From positions 124,001-188,000 of the forward strand of contig JACJXR010000001.1 of assembly GCA_020636505.1 (NCBI GenBank): a stretch of 64,000 nucleotides of DNA, read 5' to 3'. The DNA is from Chitinophagales bacterium. Lineage in GTDB: Bacteria; Bacteroidota; Bacteroidia; Chitinophagales; Chitinophagaceae. Both the position numbers and the translations under genes were made by a program. Of this stretch, positions 1 through 8,260 are shown piece after piece; position 1 is the stretch's first letter; every line of letters begins with the position of its first letter. Under the pieces are notes generated by a model. That model saw only the letters and a program-made list of their open reading frames with translations, had not been told where the DNA came from and did no database searches.

Positions 1-745
1 GAGTATCACCGTCAGTAGCAGTCAAAGGAACTTTCCAGAATCTGCGAGTCATGCTTGATGGAGCGAAAGCAGCACGGTTAACGCTATCAACGTTTACCGG
101 AGCGTTAGCCCAAAGAGTATCATCACTGGTGTAGTTGCTTATCTTGCTACCGTAGTTGGCATTAGACTTGGCGATAAACCAAGTGATACCATCCTGAGGT
201 ATAACAGAGAATATCAACGTATCAACTACGCTTGAAGGACGACCTTTCTCCCTTACATAAGCACCACGGATAGCAACCGAGTCAACTGTGTAAGTGTTGA
301 AGTTCTTCACTTGAATCTCACCCGGATACAATGTAGCGTCATTGTACATGTTAGAACGGATAGGATCGATGTTTTGGCTGATAGACAAGTAGTTTATCGT
401 ACCAAGACCTGTACTGAACCTTTGACGGATAGTAGAGTCGAACCATATTGGAAGAACAGCAGTGTTGGCAGAGTTGTCAAATGCTTTACCGAAAAACTCA
501 CTTACTGTGTAGAAGTGGTCGTACCACCTAGAACCACCGGGACCGGTATTTTTACCTGCAGCCCTATTCTTCATGTAATCACCGGCTTTGTCAGCATTCA
601 CGATTTTGTAATCCTGTACCGGAACACGAGCCTGGTATTTATCGCCGTTCACAAAAGGAACTCCTTTTGGGGCGATATTTTGCTGAGCATATGCACCCAG
701 TGAAAGCGCACCACCCACAACAAATAAAAGTAGCTTTTTCATCAT
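1..745 (-). CDS. Secreted protein of unknown function, C-terminus cut by window edge
   Basis: The reading frame starts at 745 (ATG ATG AAA AAG) and stays open to the left edge, giving about 248 residues of an incomplete protein. The N-terminus MMKKLLLFVVGGALSLGAYA followed by QQN is a clear Sec signal peptide with a cleavage site after AYA. The mature part is rich in Asn, Ser, Thr and Tyr with no cysteine-rich lipobox, as is common in exported Bacteroidota proteins. I do not recognise a domain. The missing C-terminus may hold a type IX secretion sorting domain, which cannot be checked here. A TATATTTG box lies about 60 bases upstream. It is divergent from proline dehydrogenase. Confidence 0.8.
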   Translation of the reverse strand, partial: MMKKLLLFVVGGALSLGAYAQQNIAPKGVPFVNGDKYQARVPVQDYKIVNADKAGDYMKNRAAGKNTGPGGSRWYDHFYTVSEFFGKAFDNSANTAVLPIWFDSTIRQRFSTGLGTINYLSISQNIDPIRSNMYNDATLYPGEIQVKNFNTYTVDSVAIRGAYVREKGRPSSVVDTLIFSVIPQDGITWFIAKSNANYGSKISNYTSDDTLWANAPVNVDSVNRAAFAPSSMTRRFWKVPLTATDGDT

Positions 746-805
746 TTTACTATTTTTTTTAATCTTTTAGGAATTGTAAAGATAAACATTCTTCATTCAA
801 CAAGA

Positions 806-813
806 CAAATATA
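806..813 (-). promoter_or_regulatory. -7 promoter box (TATATTTG) for the secreted protein gene
   Basis: Perfect match to the Bacteroidota -7 consensus TAnnTTTG on the minus strand, leaving a leader of about 60 bases before the ATG at 745. No convincing -33 TTTG is visible at 19-21 bases spacing. Confidence 0.45.
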
Positions 814-934
814 TTTTGCCTTTCGTTAGTCATTTTGACGCTTTCAGACGTATTTATACATAATTGTGACAAACGCCGATAAACATTACGTTTTTAGCAA
901 TACATTAAAATTTCCTGTCATCGATTTTGGCGAT

Positions 935-942
935 TACTTTTG
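935..942 (+). promoter_or_regulatory. -7 promoter box (TACTTTTG) for proline dehydrogenase
   Basis: Perfect TAnnTTTG match 19 bases before the ATG at 962. It lies inside the longer open frame that could begin at a GTG at 866, so it argues for the ATG at 962 as the true start. Confidence 0.5.
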
Positions 943-961
943 CTGCAGCTTATATATATAC

Positions 962-2134
962 ATGCTACCTGGATTCGATAATACAAAGGTTGCTTTCGGT
1001 TACCGCACCGATGCGGAACTGAAAAAAGCACAGTTTCTATTCTCTACTATGAGTTCGCCGAACATTGTGAACATAGGCATAGCAATGACCAAACTGGCCA
1101 TTGGTTGGAGGCTGCCTATCAAAGGGATAGTGAAGAAAACGATATTCAAACAGTTTTGCGGAGGCGAAACGATGGAAGACGCCGCAGCCACCGCCGATAT
1201 GATAGGCAAGTACAACGTCAAGGTCATTCTCGACTACGGTGTTGAGGGTATGGAAGGAGAATCGGCATTCGACAGTGCAGTGCCCGAATTCGTGAAAGCC
1301 ATCAAATATGCTTCTACCCAACCCAACATACCATTCATATCTCTGAAGGTTACCGGCTTCTCCAGATTCGCCCTTTTAGAAAAACTTCATGCAGGCACTC
1401 AGCTCTCCGATACGGAACAAGAAGAGTGGGCTCGTGTTCGTAACCGTATAGACATCATATGTCGCACAGCAGCAGAGCAAGGAGTGATGGTGCTGATAGA
1501 TGCGGAAGAAACTTGGATACAAAATCCCGTGAACGATCTGGCCAATGCTGCAATGGAAAAATACAACCAAGGCAGAGCATATATATTCAATACATTCCAA
1601 CTATACACAACAGGCGCATTGCCGTACTTGAAAAAGTCTTACGAAGCGGCAATTGAAAAAGGTTATATACTCGGAGCCAAGTTGGTACGTGGTGCGTACA
1701 TGGAAAAGGAACGCAATCGCGCCTCCGAGCGTGGATACCCTTCACCCATACAACCCAACAAGCCGGCTACCGATAAAGACTATGACGAGGCGTTAATGTT
1801 CTGTATGGAGCATTTGGACAACTTGGCCGTATTCATCGGTACTCACAATGAGAACTCTTGTATGCTTGCCGCCAAATACATGCACGAGCACAACATGAAT
1901 GCTTCGACAGAGCGGGTGTGGTTCTCCCAACTGTACGGTATGAGTGACAATATATCCTTCAACCTTGCAGACAGGGGTTACAATGTAGCCAAGTACTTGC
2001 CATACGGACCCGTTAGGGATGTGCTGCCATATCTTATGAGACGAGCTCAGGAGAACACCTCCGTAGCCGGACAAACAGGAAGAGAGTTGTCGCTCATCAA
2101 CAAAGAGTTGAAACGAAGAAAAGAAAACAGATAA
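962..2134 (+). CDS. Proline dehydrogenase (FAD-dependent, monofunctional)
   Basis: Oxidises L-proline to delta-1-pyrroline-5-carboxylate with FAD, the first step of proline catabolism, feeding electrons to the membrane. The 390-residue protein is the monofunctional (beta8alpha8 barrel) type without the P5C dehydrogenase half of PutA. Family signatures seen are LDYGVEG near the first barrel strands, KLVRGAYMEKER, FSQLYGMSDNISF and the C-terminal YLPYGPVRDVLPYLMRRAQEN segment that binds proline and flavin. The frame is open from a GTG at 866, but the conserved family N-terminus begins at the ATG at 962 (MLPGFDNTKVAFGYRTD), and a -7 box lies between. No P5C dehydrogenase gene is nearby. It ends in a strong hairpin shared with the convergent ftsB. 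Confidence 0.95.
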   Translation: MLPGFDNTKVAFGYRTDAELKKAQFLFSTMSSPNIVNIGIAMTKLAIGWRLPIKGIVKKTIFKQFCGGETMEDAAATADMIGKYNVKVILDYGVEGMEGESAFDSAVPEFVKAIKYASTQPNIPFISLKVTGFSRFALLEKLHAGTQLSDTEQEEWARVRNRIDIICRTAAEQGVMVLIDAEETWIQNPVNDLANAAMEKYNQGRAYIFNTFQLYTTGALPYLKKSYEAAIEKGYILGAKLVRGAYMEKERNRASERGYPSPIQPNKPATDKDYDEALMFCMEHLDNLAVFIGTHNENSCMLAAKYMHEHNMNASTERVWFSQLYGMSDNISFNLADRGYNVAKYLPYGPVRDVLPYLMRRAQENTSVAGQTGRELSLINKELKRRKENR

Positions 2135-2140
2135 AAACAA

Positions 2141-2163
2141 AAGGGTGTGCAATGCACACCCTT
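2141..2163. terminator. Bidirectional intrinsic terminator
   Basis: Ten-base perfect inverted repeat AAGGGTGTGC/GCACACCCTT with a three-base loop, flanked by A-runs and T-runs on both sides. It sits between the convergent proline dehydrogenase and ftsB genes and can end both transcripts. Confidence 0.85.
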
Positions 2164-2188
2164 TTTATATGAAGGAATTCCAAGCTCC

Positions 2189-2470
2189 TTATTCAAAAAC
2201 ATACACGTCCTCATTCTCACGCTTCAGGTGGTAGCGCTCTCTTGCAAACTTCTCCAAAGTTGCCGAGTCGTTTTGCACGCCATCCTTCTGCTTCTTCATA
2301 TCCGCTATCTCCGTCTTGAGGTATGCTATATTGTCTTTCACGTTCTCCAGTTCGTCCTCACGCTCGCGTGCGGTGAACCAGTCGTTCCTGTCGAAGTACC
2401 CCACCCAAACAACAAACACGATACCCGTCAACAGGTATTTGTTGGTCGCTATGCGTAGTACTTTCTTCAT
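2189..2470 (-). CDS. ftsB: Septum formation initiator, FtsB/DivIC family
   Basis: Small bitopic membrane protein of the divisome; in characterised bacteria FtsB pairs with FtsL and FtsQ. The 93 residues show a short cytoplasmic N-terminus, one membrane segment at about 12-26 (YLLTGIVFVVWVGYF) and a heptad-rich coiled coil at about 34-68, then a short conserved tail (FARERYHLKRENEDVYVFE) typical of the DivIC/FtsB family. It lies 18 bases downstream of eno and is probably cotranscribed with it, an arrangement known in many bacteria. The assignment is by architecture and context; the name DivIC would be equally fair. Confidence 0.85.
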   Translation of the reverse strand: MKKVLRIATNKYLLTGIVFVVWVGYFDRNDWFTAREREDELENVKDNIAYLKTEIADMKKQKDGVQNDSATLEKFARERYHLKRENEDVYVFE

Positions 2471-2488
2471 ATCCTCTAGGCTGTATGC

Positions 2489-3778
2489 TTATTTACCAAA
2501 TATAAGCCCTTTTCCCGGATAATAGGCGTTGTCTCCCAACTCCTCTTCTATTCTCAATAGTTGGTTGTACTTGGCCATACGGTCGCTACGGCTTGCACTA
2601 CCTGTTTTTATTTGTCCGCAGTTAAGTGCAACAGCAAGGTCCGCAATAGTGTTGTCTTCCGTCTCACCGCTTCTGTGACTCATCACTGTATTGTAACGGC
2701 TATGTTGTGCCATGGTCACCGCATCTATCGTTTCACTCAACGAACCTATTTGGTTAACCTTCACCAACAATGCGTTACCTACACCGTCCTTAATACCTTT
2801 GCTCAAGCGGTCTACATTGGTTACAAACAAATCGTCGCCCACCAACTGTACTTTATTGCCGATGGCATCGGTCAGTTTCTTCCAACCTTTCCAATCGTCT
2901 TCGTCCATACCATCCTCAATGCTTACGATAGGGTATTTCTTACACCACTTCACCCAATACTCAACCACTTCGTCGCTACTCAATGCGCGTCCATCGCTCT
3001 TATGGAAAACATATTTCTTCTTCTTGGCATCGTACATTTCGCTGATGGCCGCATCCATTGCTATCGCAACTTGATCGCCGGGTTTGTAACCTGCTTTCTC
3101 GATTGCCTTCAAAACTGTTTCTATCGCCTCTTCGTTGCTCTGAATATCCGGAGCAAAACCACCCTCGTCACCAACGTTGGTGCTGTATCCTTTATCCTTC
3201 AATACCGATTTCAGGTGGTGGAATATCTCCACACCCCAACGTAGCCCTTCACTGAATGAAGATGCACCTACCGGCATGATCATGAATTCTTGGAAATCAA
3301 TTTTGTTGTCCGCATGTGCACCACCGTTCAAGATGTTCATCATCGGTACAGGCAATGTTTTGGCGTTTGCACCGCCTACGTAACGATAAAGACTAAGACC
3401 CGAAGCTTGTGCTGCAGCTTTTGCAGTTGCCATACTTACAGCCAATATCGCATTGGCACCTAATTTTGCTTTGTTACTTGTGCCGTCCATTTGCAACATC
3501 ATCGCATCTATACCACGTTGGTCGGTCACATCCCAGCCATAAAGCTCTTCGGCCAACTGAGTGTTGATGTTATTCACCGCTTTCAATACACCTTTACCCA
3601 TGTATTGTTTCTTATTACCATCACGAAGTTCCACCGCTTCGTGCTTACCTGTTGAAGCACCGGAAGGTACCGCGGCGCGGCCCATAAAACCATCGCTTGT
3701 ATATACATCCGCTTCTACAGTCGGGTTCCCGCGGCTGTCCAGCACCTGGCGGGCAATAACATCAGTTATAAAACTCAT
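2489..3778 (-). CDS. eno: Enolase (phosphopyruvate hydratase)
   Basis: Interconverts 2-phosphoglycerate and phosphoenolpyruvate in glycolysis and gluconeogenesis. Full length at 429 residues. Mg2+ ligands and catalytic residues are in place: DEGGFAP (E205 acid/base), D242, E288 in SIEDG, D315 in GDDL, K340 in LLVKVNQIG, the SHRSGETED loop (about 367-375) and K391 in IKTGSASRSDR. Start is the ATG at 3778 (MSFITDVIARQVLDSRGNPTVE), preceded by a perfect -7 box. It is followed by ftsB after 18 bases. The sequence is entirely ordinary for the family. Confidence 0.98.
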   Translation of the reverse strand: MSFITDVIARQVLDSRGNPTVEADVYTSDGFMGRAAVPSGASTGKHEAVELRDGNKKQYMGKGVLKAVNNINTQLAEELYGWDVTDQRGIDAMMLQMDGTSNKAKLGANAILAVSMATAKAAAQASGLSLYRYVGGANAKTLPVPMMNILNGGAHADNKIDFQEFMIMPVGASSFSEGLRWGVEIFHHLKSVLKDKGYSTNVGDEGGFAPDIQSNEEAIETVLKAIEKAGYKPGDQVAIAMDAAISEMYDAKKKKYVFHKSDGRALSSDEVVEYWVKWCKKYPIVSIEDGMDEDDWKGWKKLTDAIGNKVQLVGDDLFVTNVDRLSKGIKDGVGNALLVKVNQIGSLSETIDAVTMAQHSRYNTVMSHRSGETEDNTIADLAVALNCGQIKTGSASRSDRMAKYNQLLRIEEELGDNAYYPGKGLIFGK

Positions 3779-3801
3779 AGCTAAATTTTAAATATTCGCC
3801 G

Positions 3802-3809
3802 CAAAGATA
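3802..3809 (-). promoter_or_regulatory. -7 promoter box (TATCTTTG) for eno-ftsB
   Basis: Perfect TAnnTTTG on the minus strand, 23 bases before the eno ATG. A TTTC lies 21 bases upstream and may be a degenerate -33 element. It gives eno its own promoter separate from the upstream GT-C gene. Confidence 0.5.
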
Positions 3810-3852
3810 ATCTATTCCCTTTTTATATGAGAAAAGGTTCTGTTAAGGCATA

Positions 3853-5727
3853 CTACTTATATAACTCCAACTTCAGATCGTCGAAGAACAGCTCTTCTTT
3901 GTTCTTGTTCCAAACATTTAGGTTGAAGTAATCCCCTTCTTTAAGGTCTTGAGGCACCGGTGCGTAGAAATACACTTCTCCCCAATGCCAACGTTCGGCA
4001 TGGCCATAATTGAATTCTCCTTTGGCGTGTTTACAACTACCATCTGCGATACCCAACTTGTTGTTGAGCTTACAGCCTCTCCATTGTAGAAAGTTGTTGT
4101 CCTTATCCAACACTTCCAACACCAACATATGTGGTTCCAATGCGGTAAGGTCCGTATACATGAATCGACCCGAGCACTTCATCCATTTTGCCCCTTTCAA
4201 TGCTTCTTTGTCATAAGGAACGATCAATTTCATGGACGCGTATTCATATCCCTTATCCAAATGATATACATAACCGGAATCTTCTTCAGGGTCGGGTACA
4301 AAGTGACTTACACTATCGTTGGGTGTGTTGAAATCCTGTATAGCAAGCATACCGAGATAAGTCATCTTGTCCACATCGGGTTGCAGCTCTTGCATGTCGT
4401 ACACCAACAGATCGTTGTAATCAATTTTGGTTTTGAACAGCATATTGAAGTAGTACGGCTTGGTTGCGTACTCACTCACAAATACGAACTTGGCCATGGC
4501 CACACTGAAGCAGTATATCGCAGTAATGAAGACTACAACGATAGTCGCGAATGTGGCTTTGACCACAAAATGTCTCTTGTAAATGTATTGTATGAATGCT
4601 GCAAGCGGGATGGCCAACAGAGGATACATATGTATCATCGGGCGCGAGCCCATACCGTTGATATAGTTGAAACAAAACCACGAGTATATTATATATACAT
4701 ACAGCGGCACAACCGTCGCCAATGGCAGCACCCAAATCTTGTACTTGCGTAACCATACAAAACCCACTATGGCAAACACCATGATAGGTGCATAAGGTAA
4801 CCAACCGTTACCGTAGCTGAATAAGCCTTTCATTATCTGTGGGTGCATCCAATGAAACTCTTGCTGACCATAGCTGTATACTATGTAATCGCCCGTGACC
4901 AACTTCCAGTAAAACAGTTGGGGGATGGTAGGCAATACAAAAACAAGCATTGCAAGGCCAATCTTACCTTTATGCTCGTATAAGAAGGTCATTTTGTTCT
5001 TAAAGGTTTGCTTGTTGTATACTCCATACAAGAATGGTATCAACAAACAGATGATATCCGTGGGACGCATAATGAATATGCTACCCGCAACAAAGCCCGC
5101 CAATATAAAATACAACCGCTTCGGCTCTTCATGCATCCTCACTGTCAGGTACATCAACCAAGCATACAGAAAGTAGAGCGGAATATGGCTCATCCCCGAC
5201 TGTTTTAGGCTGAACCAAAACATATGTGTGGCCAAAAATATCAAAGCTACACTCAGCAATGCAGGAACATCATCGAATATCCTCCTTAGTACTCGATAGG
5301 TAAGCAGCATGCCCAAAAAGGTGAACAGCCAACTGCTGAATACTATTGCCCAGATGTAAATGTCCGAAAAGCCCATTGCCGGACCACCTGTTATTTTCGC
5401 TATGGCATGAGCTGCAAAAAAGAATGGCGATTCCCAAAGTGCGACACCATAGGTATACTGATCCAACACATAGTCCTTCTTCAACACATCCGCCATTTGT
5501 CGCATATCGTTCACATATGCATACACGTTGCCCGGAATACTACTGTCCCGAGGAACATTGTCCATATGATCCAGATTGTGATAAATGAATGCTGAAGGCA
5601 GGTACAAATAATAACCCAATGCATCTCCGTACATACAGGTGGTATCCCTGTTTTGCTTGACCGTAAACAACGCGGCTATGGCGATGGTGACAATAATTAT
5701 TACAGCTTTGACGCTACGCTGTTGCAT
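3853..5727 (-). CDS. Polytopic membrane protein, GT-C glycosyltransferase-like
   Basis: A 624-residue integral membrane protein with roughly eleven hydrophobic segments spread over residues 8-410, then a soluble C-terminal part of about 190 residues predicted to lie outside the cytoplasm. The first periplasmic loop carries the acidic pair in CMYGDALGYYLYLPSAF, which is placed like the catalytic Asp of GT-C enzymes that use polyprenyl-phosphate sugars. I recognise the fold type but not a named family, and the substrate is unknown. The C-terminal region has beta-rich spacing (YEYASMKLIVPYDKE, VYFYAPVPQDLKEGDYFNLNVWNK) like a carbohydrate-binding or jelly-roll domain; this is inference. It lies 74 bases upstream of eno on the same strand. 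Confidence 0.65.
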   Translation of the reverse strand: MQQRSVKAVIIIVTIAIAALFTVKQNRDTTCMYGDALGYYLYLPSAFIYHNLDHMDNVPRDSSIPGNVYAYVNDMRQMADVLKKDYVLDQYTYGVALWESPFFFAAHAIAKITGGPAMGFSDIYIWAIVFSSWLFTFLGMLLTYRVLRRIFDDVPALLSVALIFLATHMFWFSLKQSGMSHIPLYFLYAWLMYLTVRMHEEPKRLYFILAGFVAGSIFIMRPTDIICLLIPFLYGVYNKQTFKNKMTFLYEHKGKIGLAMLVFVLPTIPQLFYWKLVTGDYIVYSYGQQEFHWMHPQIMKGLFSYGNGWLPYAPIMVFAIVGFVWLRKYKIWVLPLATVVPLYVYIIYSWFCFNYINGMGSRPMIHMYPLLAIPLAAFIQYIYKRHFVVKATFATIVVVFITAIYCFSVAMAKFVFVSEYATKPYYFNMLFKTKIDYNDLLVYDMQELQPDVDKMTYLGMLAIQDFNTPNDSVSHFVPDPEEDSGYVYHLDKGYEYASMKLIVPYDKEALKGAKWMKCSGRFMYTDLTALEPHMLVLEVLDKDNNFLQWRGCKLNNKLGIADGSCKHAKGEFNYGHAERWHWGEVYFYAPVPQDLKEGDYFNLNVWNKNKEELFFDDLKLELYK

Positions 5728-6062
5728 AGGGTGTGTCTATTATTGATGGTTAAACGGCAATATACGGCTATTTTCGACTGCTCGTACATTCGACAAACAA
5801 GCCGGGCGATTTTACATTTATCAATAAATAACGTATTTTTGCTATTGATATTGTGCGACGGGTTTTGTTCTAATACCCCCACCCCTCCGAACAGAACAAA
5901 ACGTAACAATTGAAAAGTTTGGGTATTGATATGCAACCCCTAATGAATTAATAAAAAACAACAATCGTAACAGCCGTAACAACTTGTGGAAAATAAACCC
6001 GCCCGACATCATATCATGGATATTAACGTTATTCTTACAATCTGTTTGTTACTTTTAGGCCG
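5728..6062. other. Intergenic region with stem-loop and promoter-like boxes
   Basis: A 335-base gap between divergent genes with no credible coding frame. It holds a TATTTTTG box on the plus strand at 5834-5841, a ten-base inverted repeat at 5862-5871/5893-5902 with a 21-base C-rich loop, and a TACTTTTA near-match to the -7 box at 6050-6057, five bases before the ATG at 6063. AT-rich otherwise. Confidence 0.6.
5862..5902. repeat. Ten-base inverted repeat with C-rich (G-rich on minus) loop
   Basis: Arms GTTTTGTTCT (5862-5871) and AGAACAAAAC (5893-5902) are perfectly complementary. The 21-base loop contains ACCCCCACCCC. There is no T-run after either arm, so this is not a standard terminator. 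It would lie in the leader of any transcript starting at the TATTTTTG box at 5834-5841 and running into the TonB-family gene. Confidence 0.7.
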
Positions 6063-6896
6063 ATGGATATCGCTCAACAACAGCCCATAAACTACAAAGC
6101 CGCAGCGTGGACAGTTCTGATCCATGCCCTGTTGTTGCTGTTGTTCTTTTTCATCCATTACAATGTACCTGAAGTGGAGCCTGTGGACGAAATGGGTATG
6201 GAAGTGAATATAGGTACTTCAGCCGACGGATATGGTACCAACCAACCTTTGGCTGTGGGTAGCCCCGCACCCGATTACGCTGCCACCACAAGCCTCAACG
6301 ATGCTTCAAGTTCTGACCTTCCTTCTGACATTTTGGAAAGCACAGAGCCTGACGCACCGGCCATAAACGCAACAAATCGCAACAATAACACAGGTGCCAA
6401 CAATCGCGTCAACAGTAATGCCAACACCACAAGCGAACGTTCCGCCAACAACAATACTCCTCGTAGAGAGGCACGCTATGTTTATGGCGGCAGTACGGGC
6501 GACGGTGGCAACAACGCCAACACAAATGCCGACGGTGGCAGCGAAGGTAATACAACAGGTACAGGTGATAGGGGCGTACCAGGCGGCACTCCCGGAGCAG
6601 ACAACTACGAAGGCACACCCGGCAACGGTGGTGGCATCAGTCATACATTAAGGGGTAGAAATATAGTAGCCTTCCCCGAAAAAGATGCCGAGTTTCGCGA
6701 GAGCGGTAGTGTTACCATACGTGTTACGGTCAACAGATTGGGAAATATAGTGGACAAGCGTATCGTGTCGGCAAGTAACTCGCAACTAAGAGCCATTGCA
6801 TTGGAAAAAGTGAGTAAAATTCGTTTCAATAAAAGCAACGATGCACCCGAAGAACAGTTTGGGAATATTACATTTGTATTCAAAACTCGTTCTTGA
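6063..6896 (+). CDS. TonB-family energy transducer-like protein
   Basis: A 277-residue inner-membrane protein with a short cytoplasmic N-terminus, one membrane anchor at about 17-38 (LIHALLLLLFFFIHYNV) and a periplasmic part ending in a TonB C-terminal-like domain (about 195-277: GSVTIRVTVNRLGNIVDKRI ... ALEKVSKIRFNKS ... GNITFVFKTRS). Such proteins pass proton-motive-force energy to outer-membrane receptors. The linker (about 85-190) is rich in Asn, Gly and Thr rather than the usual Pro/Lys repeats. No exbB or exbD is adjacent in this window. The start ATG follows a TACTTTTA box by five bases. It is followed by folC after eight bases, so the two are probably cotranscribed. Confidence 0.8.
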   Translation: MDIAQQQPINYKAAAWTVLIHALLLLLFFFIHYNVPEVEPVDEMGMEVNIGTSADGYGTNQPLAVGSPAPDYAATTSLNDASSSDLPSDILESTEPDAPAINATNRNNNTGANNRVNSNANTTSERSANNNTPRREARYVYGGSTGDGGNNANTNADGGSEGNTTGTGDRGVPGGTPGADNYEGTPGNGGGISHTLRGRNIVAFPEKDAEFRESGSVTIRVTVNRLGNIVDKRIVSASNSQLRAIALEKVSKIRFNKSNDAPEEQFGNITFVFKTRS

Positions 6897-6904
6897 GCGG
6901 TCAT

Positions 6905-8260
6905 ATGTCTGCAGATAACTACACACAAACAGTCAATTATTTATACGAACAGCTTCCGATGTTTACACGCATAGGAAGTGCAGCCGTAAAAAAAGACCTG
7001 ACCAATACGCTCAAGTTCTGCGAAGTACTCGGTGAACCACAAAACAAATTCAAGTCCATACATATAGCAGGTACCAACGGCAAAGGCAGTGTGTCTCATA
7101 TGTTGGCATCCATCTTTCAAGAGTCCGGATATCGTACAGGCTTATACACCTCACCACATCTTGTTGACTTTCGCGAGCGCATACGTATCGACGGAGTGCC
7201 CGTCAGTAAAGAATGGGTGGTAGATTTTGTGGGGCAATACAAAGAGCAGATAGAAAGCATCGAACCATCGTTCTTTGAAATAACCGTGGCCATGGCTTTC
7301 GCGGCTTTTGCTGAGCAAGAGGTGGACATAGCCATCATTGAAACAGGCATGGGCGGCAGGCTGGACAGTACAAATGTGGTTACTCCATTACTGTCTGTCA
7401 TCACCAACATCGGCTATGACCATATGGATTTCCTCGGCAACTCATTGGCCGAGATAGCCGGTGAAAAAGCAGGCATAATCAAGCAAGGTGTACCTGTTGT
7501 CATTGGAGAGCAGCATCCCGAAACGGAACGTGTGTTCTTTGAGATAGCCGTACAAAAACAAAGTGTGATGTATCATGCCGACGCCATGTGGGACATGGTA
7601 CGTACCGGCAGCAACACCCAATATCAAACATTCAAGGCCATCCATCGCGGACGCCACGAAATGCATACTGTACATACCGACCTATTGGGCGATTATCAAT
7701 CTTCAAATCTTAAAACGGTATTTACAGCAAGAGAAGTTTTGGTATCATCAGGAATGGCAGACCTACCGTTGGATAAGACCATCAACGCTTTGAACAAAGT
7801 GAAAAAGCAAACAGGTCTGCGCGGCAGGTGGGACATACTTCAAGAAGAACCAGTTGTAATAGCCGATGTGGCACACAACGCAAACGGACTATCAGGAGTA
7901 TTGAAGCAGTGGAGCAATATCCAAGCCGACAGAAAGCATATAGTCATCGGTACTGTCAAGGATAAGGATGTTAAGAAGGCTTTGGAACTTTTTCCAAAAG
8001 ACAATATCTATTACTTCTGCAACGCCAACATTCCAAGAGCATTGCCCGCAAGTCAATTGCAAAAGCTTGCCGAAGAATACGAACTGAAAGGGGAGATGTT
8101 CATAAACGTTGCAGATGCCGTAAGGGCTGCCAAAGAAGCATTGGGCAACAATGATGCATTGCTGATAACAGGAAGCGTGTTTGTAACAGGAGAAGCAATT
8201 GAATATCTGAACGTGAACAACGGGCTGTTATTTCCCACGTCCTTGGAAGAGCACATTTAA
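6905..8260 (+). CDS. folC: Bifunctional folylpolyglutamate/dihydrofolate synthase
   Basis: Adds L-glutamate to dihydropteroate (making dihydrofolate) and extends the polyglutamate tail of folates, using ATP. Mur-ligase-like fold: P-loop HIAGTNGKGSVSHML at about 53-67, the substrate segment YTSPHLVDFRERIR and the acidic motif ETGMGGRLDSTNVV are all present, followed by the C-terminal domain with DVAHNANGL. The 451-residue length is usual. The frame could begin at a TTG at 6893 that overlaps the stop of the upstream gene, but the ATG at 6905 is more credible. Its 3' end overlaps the convergent sugar transferase gene by 33 bases. Confidence 0.95.
   Translation: MSADNYTQTVNYLYEQLPMFTRIGSAAVKKDLTNTLKFCEVLGEPQNKFKSIHIAGTNGKGSVSHMLASIFQESGYRTGLYTSPHLVDFRERIRIDGVPVSKEWVVDFVGQYKEQIESIEPSFFEITVAMAFAAFAEQEVDIAIIETGMGGRLDSTNVVTPLLSVITNIGYDHMDFLGNSLAEIAGEKAGIIKQGVPVVIGEQHPETERVFFEIAVQKQSVMYHADAMWDMVRTGSNTQYQTFKAIHRGRHEMHTVHTDLLGDYQSSNLKTVFTAREVLVSSGMADLPLDKTINALNKVKKQTGLRGRWDILQEEPVVIADVAHNANGLSGVLKQWSNIQADRKHIVIGTVKDKDVKKALELFPKDNIYYFCNANIPRALPASQLQKLAEEYELKGEMFINVADAVRAAKEALGNNDALLITGSVFVTGEAIEYLNVNNGLLFPTSLEEHI

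Noticed and set aside
866..961. Extension of proline dehydrogenase to the GTG at 866
   Set aside because: The extra 32 residues do not match the family, and a perfect -7 promoter box lies within them.
2561..3244. Plus-strand open frame of 227 codons inside eno
   Set aside because: Mirror of the enolase codons; low-complexity translation and no promoter or family signal.
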